This document shows positions 35,641-47,285 of a stretch of DNA of 64,000 nt, one piece after another. Within the stretch, counting starts at the first letter, position 1, and every line of letters starts with the position of its first letter. The notes beneath the pieces were generated by a model. That model searched no databases, was not told the DNA's origin, and was given only the letters and a program-made list of their open reading frames with translations. Source of the stretch: Siphonodentalium dalli (lineage: Eukaryota > Mollusca > Scaphopoda > Gadilida > Siphonodentaliidae); the NCBI GenBank assembly GCA_032622095.1, contig CP136064.1, forward strand, positions 150,165,819 through 150,229,818, written 5' to 3'. Made by a program: the position numbers and the translations under genes.

Positions 35641-36199
35641 TCGCTAAAATATATCAAAGATACACAGGTGGCACTGTCTAGATAGTATCTAATAAATCAG
35701 GTTCAGGATGCTATGAAGTTGGCTTCTCACACAGAGCTAGTATCCAGTTACAATACCATGAAGTTGGTTCTCTCTTGTATTGAGTTAATTAACTGCTAGG
35801 AGATGTGTTGGCTGTATCAGATATACTTTATACTCTCTGGCCATATCATAGGTGGAATGTTTATACTATTATATTTTATATGCATGGTTATTTAAATTTC
35901 ATCTTAAAGGCATAATCTGGTTTCATTGTTTAATAGCATTACCATTGGAATTTTGTTGGTTGCATGGGAAGACAACTTTGGTTTTCAAAGTTTTAAAAAC
36001 TTGAGAGCTCTGTATCAGTCTATGGGAACAAAATAATTGTTCATAACACTTTTAGTACTGTAGGTCTAGTTTGTTTTATCTATATATTAATGGAAAGCTT
36101 TTTCGACATTGATTTCAATTGATTACATTTGTGAATTGAAAAATTAAAGGGGCACACCAGGTTTGATGTATTTTTCCTGTACTCTGCATGAGATAGAAC
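35641..36199. other. Gene-free intron stretch between B2 and B3
   Basis: No gene and no recognisable repeat, ordinary AT-rich intron DNA. Confidence 0.35.
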
Positions 36200-37136
36200 T
36201 TTTTATGTGTACCTATACCATAGTATGGTACACATAGCGTCAATGTCCGGATTGACCACTCGTCTGTCCATCCATCTATATCTGTCTGTCTGTCAGACAC
36301 TTTAGGTATAATGCGATAACTCTAACATTTTCTATTTGATCGGAACCAAATTTTGTATATAGTTTTCTCATCCCAAAATACTGTTCGAGTTTGAATATGG
36401 GTTTGATCCGATTTATTTTAAAGGAGTTATGACCCTTCTTTTTTTTTTTAAATTTGAAATTTGGATTTTTCATATTTTTTTAGATTGAATTTCCTCGCTC
36501 AATATAACATAAACAAATATTAAAAAACTTTTATAATAATAAAAAAATTATTTAATTCAAAAACAAATTTGTCATTGACACTAATTTGTTTTAGTTGTAT
36601 TCCATTAATAAGGTGTGATGTCCTGTATTGAAAATGTGAAGATTTTATTGCAATAGTTGCATGTAATATAATGATATAAATAAATTGCCATGTGAACATC
36701 CAATATCCAGAGTATGAGAATACCTTTAATAGATGTCATTCCAAGCAAAATCTTTTATTAATTGAGTGATGACATATGTTACATAGCTCTAGGGGGTGGC
36801 TGTATGATGGTAAAGATGAACAACCTGCTGGCTGGATAATTGTTTATCCTATCTGTCAAATTTATTAATGGCTAAACAATTGGATCTCACAGTGAGAGGT
36901 CCTTGTGTGAATAGGGACAGAGTTATGAGATTTAAAACGACTCCTCCCCCACCCCAATTACTTTAACCCCTTCTTAAGTCAAATTATTTGACCTTTTGAT
37001 TTTAAGTTAGGTACTGATATATGTATTACTGTGATCATATCTTTGACCAATTATCAGTTATAGCTAATCGCTATCGCCAAGGTATGGGTTAAACATCTGC
37101 CGATCGTGATCGGCCTCTCGTTATCGGCCTCTCGTT
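36200..37136 (+). repeat. Family B HINE-like element B3 (complete, head to tail)
   Basis: The head TTTTTATGTGTACCTATACC, ATAGTATGGTACACATAG; then GTCTGTCTGTC; one core unit; an AT-rich body shared with B1; then the tail: CTATCGCCAAGGTATGGG, TTAAACATCT, the hairpin GCCGATC-GT-GATCGGC and CTCTCGTT. The tail word GGTATGGGTTAAACAT is the inverse of the usual head word ATGTTTACCCATACC, which identifies head and tail as one element. The last 14 bp of the tail (ATCGGCCTCTCGTT) occur twice in a row. Confidence 0.7.
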
Positions 37137-37627
37137 AAGACATATTTTGCTCTCGTGTTCGTAATTTCCCTATAGCTTACAGTGGTAGTTAGGCAGCCGC
37201 TTGTTGTGCAATTCATATCACTAGGCAGGTGCATGTCGCTTCCGGGTTTAAGCTATCGGCTCATTGGCTATAATTTAAAGTGGGGCGGTACCTACGGATA
37301 GGTCCATTGAAGCATTCCTTATTACACAGGTCAGATCTGATCATATGTGTCTGACATGTTTGATAAATAAATAAAACTGGGGAGAATGGGAGGGGGGGGG
37401 GGGTATTAAATTAAAGTACAATTTAAATATGAGATGTAATCCCATGCATGTATGTTGTTCTAAGCAGTTTGGCTAGTCAACAAATTATAATTTCTCTTTA
37501 GAAGTGAATGAATTTTGAATATCCGGCATGTCAAAAGTTGCAGAGATAGGGATTTATCACTTTTGCTTCCAATTAGTTAACTTAAACTCCTAAACATATC
37601 CTCCGAAATCACTAAACCGTTAGATCA

Positions 37628-37862
37628 CACAGTGAGAGGTCCTTGGGTGAATAGGGACAGAGTTAAGAGATTTAAAACTACTCCTCCCCCACCCCAAATA
37701 CTTTAACCCTTTCTTAAGACAAATTATTTGAGCTTTTGATTTCAAGTTGGGTACTGATATTTGGATTCCTGTGATCATATCTTTAACAAATTATCAGTTA
37801 TAGCTAATTGCTATCGCCGAGGTATGGGTTAAACATCTGCCGATCGTGATCGTCCTCTTGTT
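37628..37862 (+). repeat. Duplicate family-B 3' half
   Basis: From CACAGTGAGAGGTCCTTG to the tail hairpin and CCTCTTGTT this repeats 36888-37122 with period 740 bp and few differences. It has no head, and a family-D core begins immediately after its tail. Confidence 0.65.
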
Positions 37863-37866
37863 TTTT

Positions 37867-38118
37867 CTGTCCGAGCAGATATCTCAGCTGCAGGTTGTCG
37901 GATCTCAATGAAATTAGTAATGGATGTTCACAAGTATGATGCCATACAGAAGAGTGTTCAATCATTTGTTCACGTTTAGCGTTCTATTGTTGTTCATCTT
38001 TGTTTATCTGAAAATGTTCAATTTTTTGTCCGTCTGCCTTCGTATCTCACCCATGGGTTATAGGTATGCCCACACTAGGCGGTATGCCACATGGTGGTAT
38101 GCACCGGCCATGTTGTTT
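37867..38118 (+). repeat. Family D fragment D3
   Basis: CTGTCCGAGCAGATATCTCA then one core unit (GGATCTCAATGAAATTAGTA, GGATGTTCACAAGTATGATG) and the family 3' words CCCACACTAGGCGGTATGCC and GGTATGCACCGG. The terminal GGAC-GACA-GTCC hairpin is lost. Confidence 0.6.
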
Positions 38119-41000
38119 TATATTGCACATATTATTTTTAAATTAGGGAATATTGCCTTGAAAAAGTTAAAACTAAAACACTCCACTAGGAATTCGGGGA
38201 TATTTTGGCATCTATAGTTTGGGGTGCCCAAACCTGTCACACAGTAACAGATTAAAAGTTCTTTTTAATATGGTGTTACTGTAGTCTATGATAAATCAAC
38301 TATCTGCCCTCACCCCTGCACTTCCCCAGTAGATAACATATACATTTTCTGTTGGGGGCTTGCTTATTGATTTTGTAATTTCACTACCTCAGCTAACTTT
38401 TCCCATGTTAGCACTCATTGTACTCTCAGACTATTAATGAGGAAGTGTTTTCATATTGTATACACTGTTTAATTGCTACAAGGAAGTTGTGGAGTACTTA
38501 AAATATTAAGTGTTTGTTTGTGCATACATATCAGGGTTAACTGAAGGGCATAGCAGTAGCTGAATATGAAAATTGAAGAAATGGAGGATAAAAATACAAA
38601 TGTGAAGGTCAACAGCATATCAGTTTCTCTGAGAAACCCAATTGGGTTCCCACAAACTTAGACTGATGAGATCATTTGTCACAAGATAATGATCACATTC
38701 GTAGCCAGCTTTTCAAATCGATCACAAATGTAGCTAGCTTTTCAAGGGCGATCACGTTTGTAGCCAGCTTTTCATATTCATTTTGGTCTAATGAACGAGA
38801 CTAATTGCTTGGCTAGTCACATTCTTGAGAAGATGAATGACAATCAACTTACATTTTATAAGGGAAGAAATAAATTAAATATCAGTTAATCATTTATATA
38901 CCTAAGGTTTTTGATCATTGTCATGAAATTACTTGAGTTCTATTCATATAACTTAATAAATGAACCCAGTTTGAGCATGACGTCTCCATTTTAGTCACAT
39001 GTTCAATCGATGACATCATAATTATATTGCATCATAAAATGTAAATCAATGTTATCTCAGTAATCCTTGGCATTCATCAATGAATTTTTGCTATCTACAG
39101 ACTTCCACTGTGTGACACTAAGACAATGTCTGCAGCAATTTGTTTCAATTTTGCACAAGACATTGGCATGTTCTGAGATTTGCCTCATCCAAAAAATAGC
39201 CAACAAAATTTATTTTTGCCTAGGCATTTGCCTCCGCTCAGCTGATAGCCAACAGGGCTGGTGTCATATTAATAGACTGGGAAATAAAAGGTGGTGTAAA
39301 TCGCCTATGAAGCTAATTCTTTACAGAAAGTGCTATGCAAATTCAACCATATATCATTAGTAGAGGACCTATAGTTTATTGCTGGCAGTGTTATTAATAT
39401 TACAGGATGTCACATGACATTCTGATGATCTCCTTCAACAACACTGGAAATGTGAGCAAAGCTTATCATTCAATTGTATTGCATGCTGCTAACAGAAGTT
39501 TACATTTTCTTTTATAAACAAGAGCTAGATGGTTTGGCAGTTCAGGGCCAGTGTATACATGTAATTGTGTGCATTTTTCTTCTGCTGAATGTGCATGGTC
39601 TGAAACTACAGTAGGCTGGTATTACCATAAAAATATTAAAAGCTGCTTGAAAGTCAAGTTTGTGGATAGAGAAGTTTGGCCTACTGTAAATCTGTTGCTT
39701 GCAATTTGTTAGGCCAATCAAAATATATATATTTGTGGTTCGGGTTTCCCAACCCTATTTTAAATTCTCTACCATAAACCTTTTTTCAAGAATTTTTTTA
39801 TTGATCAAACAAAACCTAAATTTTGACTTTGAACTTCGAATATTGAAAAATGAAGGGGTGTGTGGTAGGTGAGGTCACATACATGAAATGTCTCAGATTG
39901 TTTGAGCTGCAGACTGTCCAACAGCAACTCATTATTAAAGCTGGCTGTTTAGTAGCCTGTACCTTAGCTGGCTGGCATTAACATTACAAACATAACTTAA
40001 CAAAACTGAATATGTAAGCAATATTAAATCTTGGGGGTGGGAGAATATTACCAACAATCAAGTTCTGATATAAAGACATCTCCTGGGAATGCTAAAGATT
40101 CTGGGCATGGCTAATATAACCGTCATGCTTTATGCCAAATCCCATTCTCTATATGTCTTTGAATTATATTGTACAATTTGTGATCATTCATGTGCATGAT
40201 CTAAGGAATAAAATATGTTTATACCAGATAACATTCTGTCTATTTTACACCAAGGATCTGTGCTTGAGACTAGCAGATGTGTTCTGCTCCATGCAGCATA
40301 CACATAATGCCTAGCTGAGTATAATGGCATCTGGCTGGATACAGTCAATATCTAAGCTCCAACAGATTACTTTGGTACTGTCTGTAGAAATGTTCAGTGA
40401 ACAGGGACACATTGATAATTATAGCCTACATCTCCGAGTATAAAACATTGAAACAGATAAACTGTAATTTCGCCATCTATTGGAATGTTTGCCTGCCGAT
40501 CAATAAAAATCAAAGTCTGGTGCTGTGTTAGTCATATTGGGTCCTTAATGATCCTCTACGGACAATAACATCACTCGCATCACACAAACAACAAGTCAGA
40601 GAAAAATCAATTGATTAACCAAGGTCAGACAACCCATGAATGAAGAAAAAAATTGCTAATTAAAGACATATTATGGACTTGTTCTTGTGCGTGAATCTGA
40701 TATGTTAGTATGCAGGCGCTTTGCCAACTGGACGAATGTAGCATTCTACTAACATTGCGGAAAATCTCAAGCAAATCAACCATACAACTCCATAGAAAAC
40801 ATTGACTGAACTGCGCTCAATTGTAAATATTTATTTCTCAACTCCTGACTCAACTATCGGCGATAAACTAACAAAAACAATTTAGCCATCGAGAGTCACT
40901 GCATTCAACTAATATATAAGATTGACAGTGTGTGTTGTCAAATTTGGATATAACGTTCGACTTTGAGAAAAATTATTCTCCACTATTATTTGTTCACCCT
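38119..41000. other. Quiet intron stretch
   Basis: The longest stretch of intron 2 without a recognised repeat. A three-copy 31-bp minisatellite of 'TAGCCAGCTTTTCAA.CGATCAC' type lies at about 38700-38780. The 97-codon ORF at 39067-39360 and the 60-codon ORF at 40132-40314 have no recognised features. Confidence 0.4.
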
Positions 41001-41008
41001 GTCGGATA

Positions 41009-41929
41009 GTCCAAGTCTTCTCGTACTAAAACTAGCTAAGATTTTGGGATGGAGATGCTAGTATTTAGTACGAGATCGCGCCCATAGCCTTCTTATAACA
41101 CGAGTTACGCCCAGGATCTGTGGCGGGAATATGTGGTGTATTTTACTCGATTTACCTAACAAAGCAATACATGATGCTATATACATCGGAAAGAGTGACA
41201 TCTTATGGTCATAATGTTGTATAATAATCTAACTTTAAATTACACATAGAATATTCCGGTTGATTGCCACAAACATCGTTGTTTTTTCTGTTTGTTTACT
41301 TAACTGAAAGCCGAACTGAGGTTCCGAAGAACTTCGGCATTGTCCGGTGTTTGTTTTGGCCGAGACGAATTTCGATACAAACAAAATGGCGGCCCCCATG
41401 ATATTCTAATGCTCATTGTGTTTACACTGTTTTAAACTGTGAGATGGTTGTAATTCCCGTAATTTATTTAATGTATTACATTTATATCTTCAATATTTAT
41501 TTAATCTATGTATTTATTTATTTATTGTCACGTATAATTACGATTACAATGGAGAATTCATCGTGCGTGGTTGATTGAAAATCTACGGAATATTTTCACC
41601 GGAAAATGCCGAACGCAGTTCGCAAGGTCAACTGAGTTCGCATACTTTAAAAAATATGTAAACACTGCGGCAAATGTCTCTTTTCACATTAAATTACCGC
41701 TTTCAATTCACAACCGATGTGGGTTTCAGATCAAATAGCATGTCTTCTGCGGAAAATATCCGTTTATTGTCGCAATTGTGATATTTTATTTCATATAATT
41801 GTGGTTTTATTTGAGCGGGTCACTAACGCTTAAGTCGTGTCATAGGAATGCATGGGCCTGGAACTCGGACTAAATACTAGCATCTCCATCCCAAAATCTT
41901 AGCTAGTTTTAGTACCAGAAGACTTGGAC
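41009..41929. mobile_element. TA-flanked long-TIR MITE (921 bp)
   Basis: The left end GTCCAAGTCTTCTCGTACTA, AAACTAGCTAAGATTTTGGG, ATGGAGATGCTAGTATTTAG mirrors the right end (about 41865-41929) over 65 bp with two or three mismatches. TA flanks both ends (41007-41008, 41930-41931), consistent with Tc1/mariner-type mobilisation. A second, looser inverted pair lies inside (41311-41348 and 41597-41640, CACCGGA.AATGCCGAA words). No ORF. Confidence 0.75.
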
Positions 41930-41990
41930 TACCTATCGGAGTGTTTCACATCACTTTAAATAAAATGTTAGTATCTGCCAATGTTGATAT

Positions 41991-42121
41991 TTAGTCGAGT
42001 TTTTTGTCAAAACTCGACTTATGGTTTGACAAGGGACGGTTGGGCGGACAGCTGTTGGGCGGCCCCAAACCTATATAACATAGCCGTTTATTTATGGATT
42101 CTGAAAATGTTTTGTATGCGA
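41991..42121 (+). repeat. Family F HINE-like element F1, 5' part
   Basis: The head TTAGTCGAGTTTTTTGTCAA, AACTCGACTTA is a hairpin; then TTTGACAAGGGACGGTTGGG and GGC-rich words and 'ACATAGCCGTTTATTTATGG'. It breaks at a T-rich tail where a minus-strand LINE has landed; the core continues at about 42985-43136. Confidence 0.6.
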
Positions 42122-42980
42122 GTTTTTTTGTTTTTGTTTTTGTTTTTCTTTATTTAGATATTAACTTGAAGATACAAAACATATAGTTATGCATTCATAA
42201 AGTATATTGACACATGTGTTAACATGATAATATCAATTAGAAATATCAAGCAGAAATATAAAGAAGGGGTTGGCTGGGTTGGGTGGTGGTGCTCATTTGT
42301 TTTCACTATGAATTTGTATATGTGGTATGCTCTTTTAACAGTTAATTTAGTGGCAATTCTCATGCGTTGCCTGTAATGACATGAAGTAAAATAAATCAAG
42401 AAATAAGTTAAAGTAAATAATATTGTACTGTATCATGTTCTTTTTGTATGCAAAAAAAAATTGAACAGGAGACATTGGCTCATTCGTACACTATACATAC
42501 GATTACTACATTTCGTTGACTGCAATCATAACTTGATACCACTCATAGTCAAATTCGTAGATATTGTCATTCTTAGGAGCTATAATCCGTTCAATTCTAC
42601 ATCTATTCTTAATGTCCAAAATAAGTGACTTTAAAGACATGACATCTGGGGTGAAATTTGTTTTATATACATGTATATAGTACTTCAATAGTGTGGTCAA
42701 TGTGGTAGTCATTTTGTTTTTATTGCATGATGTGGGTGGTAGGACAAACTTTCCTTTGATGTAGAGATATATATACCGGATTTTACGAACCAAGCTTCAA
42801 CATCTTTTAAAAAAAGACTTTACCATGGGACAATCCTAGAAAATGTGAATAATAGTTTCGTTGTTTGCATGACATCTTGGTATGATTCATTTGTTTCTAT
42901 GCGCATGTTTTCCAGTAGTATGCAAGGTTATTGTCATGTGTGACAGCTGCACACGGAAAATAAGACCTGCTTTGACTATC
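42122..42980 (-). mobile_element. 5'-truncated LINE insertion with (AAAAAC)n tail
   Basis: On the minus strand the element ends in an AAAAACAAAAAC-type tail (plus-strand 42122-42155) and carries the very C-terminal part of a LINE ORF2 (42506-42890). The insertion splits a family-F element. The exact 5' border and the target duplication were not resolved. Confidence 0.6.
42506..42890 (-). pseudogene. LINE ORF2 C-terminal remnant (reverse-transcriptase protein tail)
   Basis: One frame reads NETIIHIF, stop, DCPMVKSFFKRC, stop, SLVRKIRYIYLYIKGKF and ends RIERIIAPKNDNIYEFDYEW. The E-TI-H-F-DCP pattern is the cysteine/histidine motif after the reverse-transcriptase domain of L1/Tx1-like LINEs, and the 'IE..IA.KN...EF...W' ending is typical of their C-terminus. 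Two in-frame stops show it is dead. Clade L1/Tx1 is inferred from the end pattern only. Confidence 0.65.
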
Positions 42981-42984
42981 TAAC

Positions 42985-43260
42985 CAGAGTTATGCCACTT
43001 GCTTATATTTATAGCAATTTTATGTTTGTTAGCACGATAAACTTGAACAAACGTCAACCAATTTCATTCATATTAGGTACATCAATATTTCACAACAATA
43101 TCTTGATAGTGTTCGAAAACCAGGTTGGTCAGATTTTTAGTCATTTTTTTTATCAAAACTCTACTTATAGTTCGACGGGCGGGCAGTCCCAAACTTATAT
43201 AACATAGCCGTTTATTGATGGATTCTGACATATCTTAGCTTCGGGTTATCACATTTCAAT
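42985..43260 (+). repeat. Family F core of F1 and head of F2
   Basis: The segment 42985-43136 is a family-F core unit (AGAGTTATGCC, 'GTTAGCACGATAAACTTGAA', 'ACAACAATATCTTGATAGTG', 'GTTCGAAAACCAGGTTGGTC'). At 43137 a second head begins (TTTTAGTC..TATCAAAACTCTACTTA, CGACGGGCGGGCAG), repeating ACATAGCCGTTTATTGATGG. This gives two F elements head to tail, the first interrupted by a LINE. Confidence 0.55.
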
Positions 43261-44179
43261 GCAAGATTGTATGAATGTTTGCCATCAAGGGTCCCAAGGT
43301 ATTCATTATAAAAAAATGTTAAAACATTACCACTAAGAAGAATGATGAGAAATAGATACATTTTGTTATTATATTAATTAATTATTGATTATAAGTTCTC
43401 CAATAAAAAAATGTTGCGTGTTGAAACCATTGCTATATGTAAACAAAACTGCTTCAGTGATTTGTCAACAAACACCGCCAATCGCATAGTAGGTTAAAAT
43501 ATTATAGTCTTAAGTATGTTTTTTCAGAATATGTTTCAATGTTTTGACCTTTCACAAGTTTCCAATGTGTGCCTTCAAGATTTTATTAAACTTTTGTATC
43601 GTATTGGACTAATTAGACTTATATAGGTAATTCCACTCTCACAGTAATGTTTACATAACAATGGTTACGATTAACGAAATATCGCTATTGGAGAGTTATT
43701 ACCTTATTCGTATATGAATTTGCAGTATTAATTGTGCACTTAGAATTTGTGCACCGTGCTGCGAGAATACAAAACTGACAAAATATGTTTGTAACACTTT
43801 TTTGTCTGATGACAGTTTTAGTTCTTAATCATTCCTGAAAATATATGTATCAATTATAGACGTCATGATGAACATATACATCAAGTTACATTACTGCATC
43901 ATCATTTTGTTGTGAAGATGGGTGTTTGTGCATGCACCAAATAATCATTCTGATATTTAAATAGTTATGGACATCATTTAAATAATCTCAAATGGTACAG
44001 TCACCCAGGCTTCTGAGTTTTTTAAAAATAGTTTGGTTTTCATAATGAACTCAAACTGTATGACCACAGTCACATTATGGCATAGATTGCCTGCATTTGT
44101 AATTCAATTGAGTATTTGTCACTAAAATCAAGCATTCTGATTGGCCGAGAGCGGCTAACTTTCGTTTTCGATTCACCGA
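43261..44179. other. Gene-free intron stretch
   Basis: No gene and no recognisable repeat; AT-rich. Confidence 0.35.
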
Positions 44180-44395
44180 CATCGGCCGCTTCAGCGTGCA
44201 TCAAATCTGAATGTAGCACGGTCAAATGTAATCGGCGCAGAACGAGTAGCGAAACGAGCACACCCGCGCGTTGTCTATAGATACCGTTCATCGGCCGCTT
44301 CAGCGTGCATCAAATCTGAATGTGGTACGGTACAATTTGATCGGCGCAGAACGGAGTAGCGAAACGAGCCAACCCGCCCCACAGGAAATGGTTAC
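44180..44395. repeat. GC-rich tandem duplication, period 109 bp
   Basis: CATCGGCCGCTTCAGCGTGC begins at 44180 and again at 44289, and similarity runs through ATCAAATCTGAATGT, GGCGCAGAACG and AGTAGCGAAACGAGC. The stretch 44130-44470 is CpG-rich against AT-rich surroundings. It precedes the large palindrome at 44549. Confidence 0.65.
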
Positions 44396-44548
44396 GGAGC
44401 AGTGTTCCGAGTAACGCAATGGACACACCCAATGATTTGTGCACGGTGACAACGGCGAAATGAAAGTCTCGATTCGTGTCATGAAAATGACTAAATGATA
44501 CTTTTTATACATTTTTTTTGCAAATTCCTTGTTAGATTGAATTACAAT

Positions 44549-44694
44549 GGAGATAAACGTACCCTGTTTCGTTGTACATTCTGGGATTCGAGCATGAAAA
44601 CAGTTTGTGAACTCGCCGGCAAGCCGGCTCGTTCACAAACTGTTTTCATGCTCGAATCCCAGAATGTACAACTCAACAGGGTATGTTTATCTCC
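44549..44694. repeat. Near-perfect 146-bp palindrome
   Basis: From GGAGATAAAC to GTTTATCTCC the DNA is its own reverse complement apart from about five mismatched positions per arm and a 2-bp AA centre between GCCGGC words. A 42-bp block in each arm (GTTGTACATTCTGGGATTCG, AGCATGAAAACAGTTTGTGA, AC) is mirrored perfectly. It could extrude as a cruciform or be a tiny foldback transposon. No target duplication is obvious. Confidence 0.85.
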
Positions 44695-44925
44695 TAAATA
44701 AATACCATTATCTATTCAGTTAAACTTTCTGCAATACATGTAACTCATTAACATAGCCCTCTTATTATCCTTGTGGTTTGGTATAATCTCAGGATTCATA
44801 CTATTTTTTGCTCAGTTTTAAATTCGCTTACCGATGGGTTTGCGAAATACAGTACTGTGGAAATTTAAATATAAGTAACGTGAAACTAGAATAAAGTCTA
44901 TCTAATTTCACATCTACTTGTTAAT

Positions 44926-45533
44926 TATACCCCCTTTTAAAAAAAAGGGGGGTATACTGTTTTGCACCTGTTGCACCTAGATGTTCACTACTATGAGGAC
45001 ATTAAACAAAGGGTCCCATTGTTTTGTTCGGATTTTCCATTCTAAAGTTATTCATCTTTGTTTATCTGGAAATGTTGGATTTTTGGTCCGCCTGGTGTCT
45101 GTTCATGTCATAACTTTAAAAGTTGTACTGGGATCTCAATGAAATTTGGTACGGATGTTCACTACTATGATGACATTCAATAGAGGGTTCCATTGTTCTG
45201 TTCCGCTTTTCCATTCTAGAGTTATTCATCTTTGTTTATCTGGAAATGTTGGCTGTTTGGTCCTTCTGATGTCTGTTCAGGTCATATCTTGAACAGTAAT
45301 GCTCGGATCTCAATGAAATTTTGTATGGATGTTCACCACTATGAGGACATTTAATGGCACATTCAACTGTTTTGTTTTGGTTTTTTGTTCTATAATTATT
45401 CATCTTTGTTTATATGAAAATGCTGATTTCTGGATCCATATGTCTGAGTATAGCAGTCATAAGTTACAGATATGCCCACACTAGGCGGTATGCCACAAGG
45501 GGGTATGCACCGGACGACAGTCCATCTCTTGTT
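44926..45533 (+). repeat. Family D HINE-like element D2 (complete, 608 bp)
   Basis: The head ATACCCCCTTTT-AAAA-AAAAGGGGGGTAT is a palindrome. Core units are marked by 'GGATCTCAATGAAATTTGGT', 'GGATGTTCACTACTATGA' and 'TAGAGTTATTCATCTTTGTT' with period about 180 bp. Near the 3' end CAAGGGGGTATGCACC inverts the head word, then the hairpin GGAC-GACA-GTCC (45512-45523) and ATCTCTTGTT. It lacks a long GTCC microsatellite. Confidence 0.7.
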
Positions 45534-46695
45534 ATAGTTGTTTTACAGACGTTTGTACCATTTATTTATATTGGTATTCTTTGTTGAATATTTGCAAATG
45601 TTGATTTTTTGTTTTTAAATTTGGGTTTTCTACTGCCCATTTGTCCACTTGGCACCTTCGGTATATGTCAGCACCTATGGTGCAACCTCTTGTTTGACTA
45701 GTTGCCATATATGAAATTAGATGGAAAATCATTCATTCCATGTCAAAACATTCCTGGAAGCAATGTCATTTTAAAACCGATCATTATGTTATCAAATGAT
45801 ACACTGGCATCCCAATGCAGCAATAAATGCACATAGTTTATGTGAGAGCTAGCATAAGCACATGTGCCCCATCATTAGAGCCAACAGGGAATTTTCATCA
45901 TCCACTAATGACTGAGAAATGGTGAAATACTTGAAATAAGTTAATCCATGGGTGTTCTACTCCAGTATGGTTCCTGTATAGCAGTATTGAAGGCTACACT
46001 GCCAATGATCCAACATGTGTTATCCATTGGAACTAGCAAAAGGAAAAACACATACTCATGTGTTTTAAATGGTTACTGTTGCTAATTTGTCAGTATAAGT
46101 TGCATTCTTGTGTGGCTCTGAGTTTTCTGTTTGTTTTGGTTTTTCTTTGGCAAGAAAACATTGGGAAATGCCAAATTAATACTTTGTACACACTGTACTT
46201 CCACTTACAGGAGTGACCTTATGTTAAAGGTCGAGCATCTGTACAAATCAGTGAATTTGGACACAATGCTCAAACTAGTTTATCTGCCTTAAAGAAATTG
46301 TTGTCTGTTAAATCTTGTGGAACCAGACTAAAATATGAATTTGAAATGAGTTCTTAGTTTATATATGTAGGGGCCTACTGGTACCATGGTTTAATCCAGG
46401 GTTCAAACTTGGGACTTCTTTCTCAATTGGTAAAGTTTGCAAAATACACAGTTGGTATTAACGTGGTAATTGTACCTGTAGTTATTGCCAGTGACAGTAA
46501 ACTAAACATCACACATGTACTAGTAGTTAAGCATTTTCAAGGCTGGTTTCTACTTGGATGGATGACAAGTATCGAATCCCTGTGTCACATACATGCAGTG
46601 GTAATTATAATACTTGTCAAATTTGAAAGTGTTTCAAGAATAGTGGTAACACAAGTACACTTCCTACGAAAATGGGATGGTTTATTAAGCAGTAG
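45534..46695. other. Gene-free intron stretch
   Basis: No gene or family recognised. The ORF of 112 codons at 46409-46747 is valine/isoleucine-rich with no domain and ends in a palindrome. Confidence 0.35.
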
Positions 46696-46741
46696 AAATA
46701 TCAGGTCAGTACATACTAACGTATGTACTGACCTGATATTT
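46696..46741. repeat. Perfect 20-bp-arm palindrome
   Basis: AAATATCAGGTCAGTACATA, loop CTAACG, then TATGTACTGACCTGATATTT. It lies 8 bp upstream of a family-B head. Confidence 0.8.
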
Positions 46742-46748
46742 GTTTAAG

Positions 46749-47285
46749 TTTTTATGTGTACCCATACCATAGTATGGTACACATAGTGTCGATGTACGGA
46801 TTGACCACTCATCGTTCATCCGTCTGTCTGTATGTCTTTCTTTATGCATGGTGCGTTAACTCGATCATTTTCTAACTGATCAGAACCAAATTTTGTATAT
46901 GAGTTTCTCAGACCAAAATACAGATCGAGTTCGAATATGGGTTTGATCCGAGTTTTTTTTTACGGAGTTATGGCCCTTTTTCAACTTAGAATTCACGGAT
47001 GCTACGATAACTAAAAAATAATTAGCTGATGAGAACCAAATTTGGAATGTAAGTTTCTCCACCTAAAATACAGTTCGAGTTCGAATATGGGTTTGATCAG
47101 ATTATTTTTAATGGAGTTATGGCCCTTTGACATAGAATTCATGCATGCTTCAATAAATCAACCAGTTTTCATCTGATAGGAACCAAGCTTGGTATGTGAG
47201 TTTCTCAACTTAAAATACAGATCGAGTTTGAATATGGGTTAGATCCCCTGTTTTTTATACCAGAGTTATGGCCACTTTTAACTAA
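46749..47285 (+). repeat. Family B HINE-like element B4 (head and core)
   Basis: The head TTTTTATGTGTACCCATACC, ATAGTATGGTACACATAG; a short GTCTGTCTGTATGTC stretch; three core units with ATCGAGTT.GAATATGGGTT at about 46924, 47074 and 47221 (period about 148-150). No 3' hairpin; a lone core fragment reappears at 47935-48000. Confidence 0.7.

Noticed and set aside
46409-46747. 112-codon hydrophobic ORF
   Set aside because: No domain, no splice sites, ends inside a perfect palindrome.
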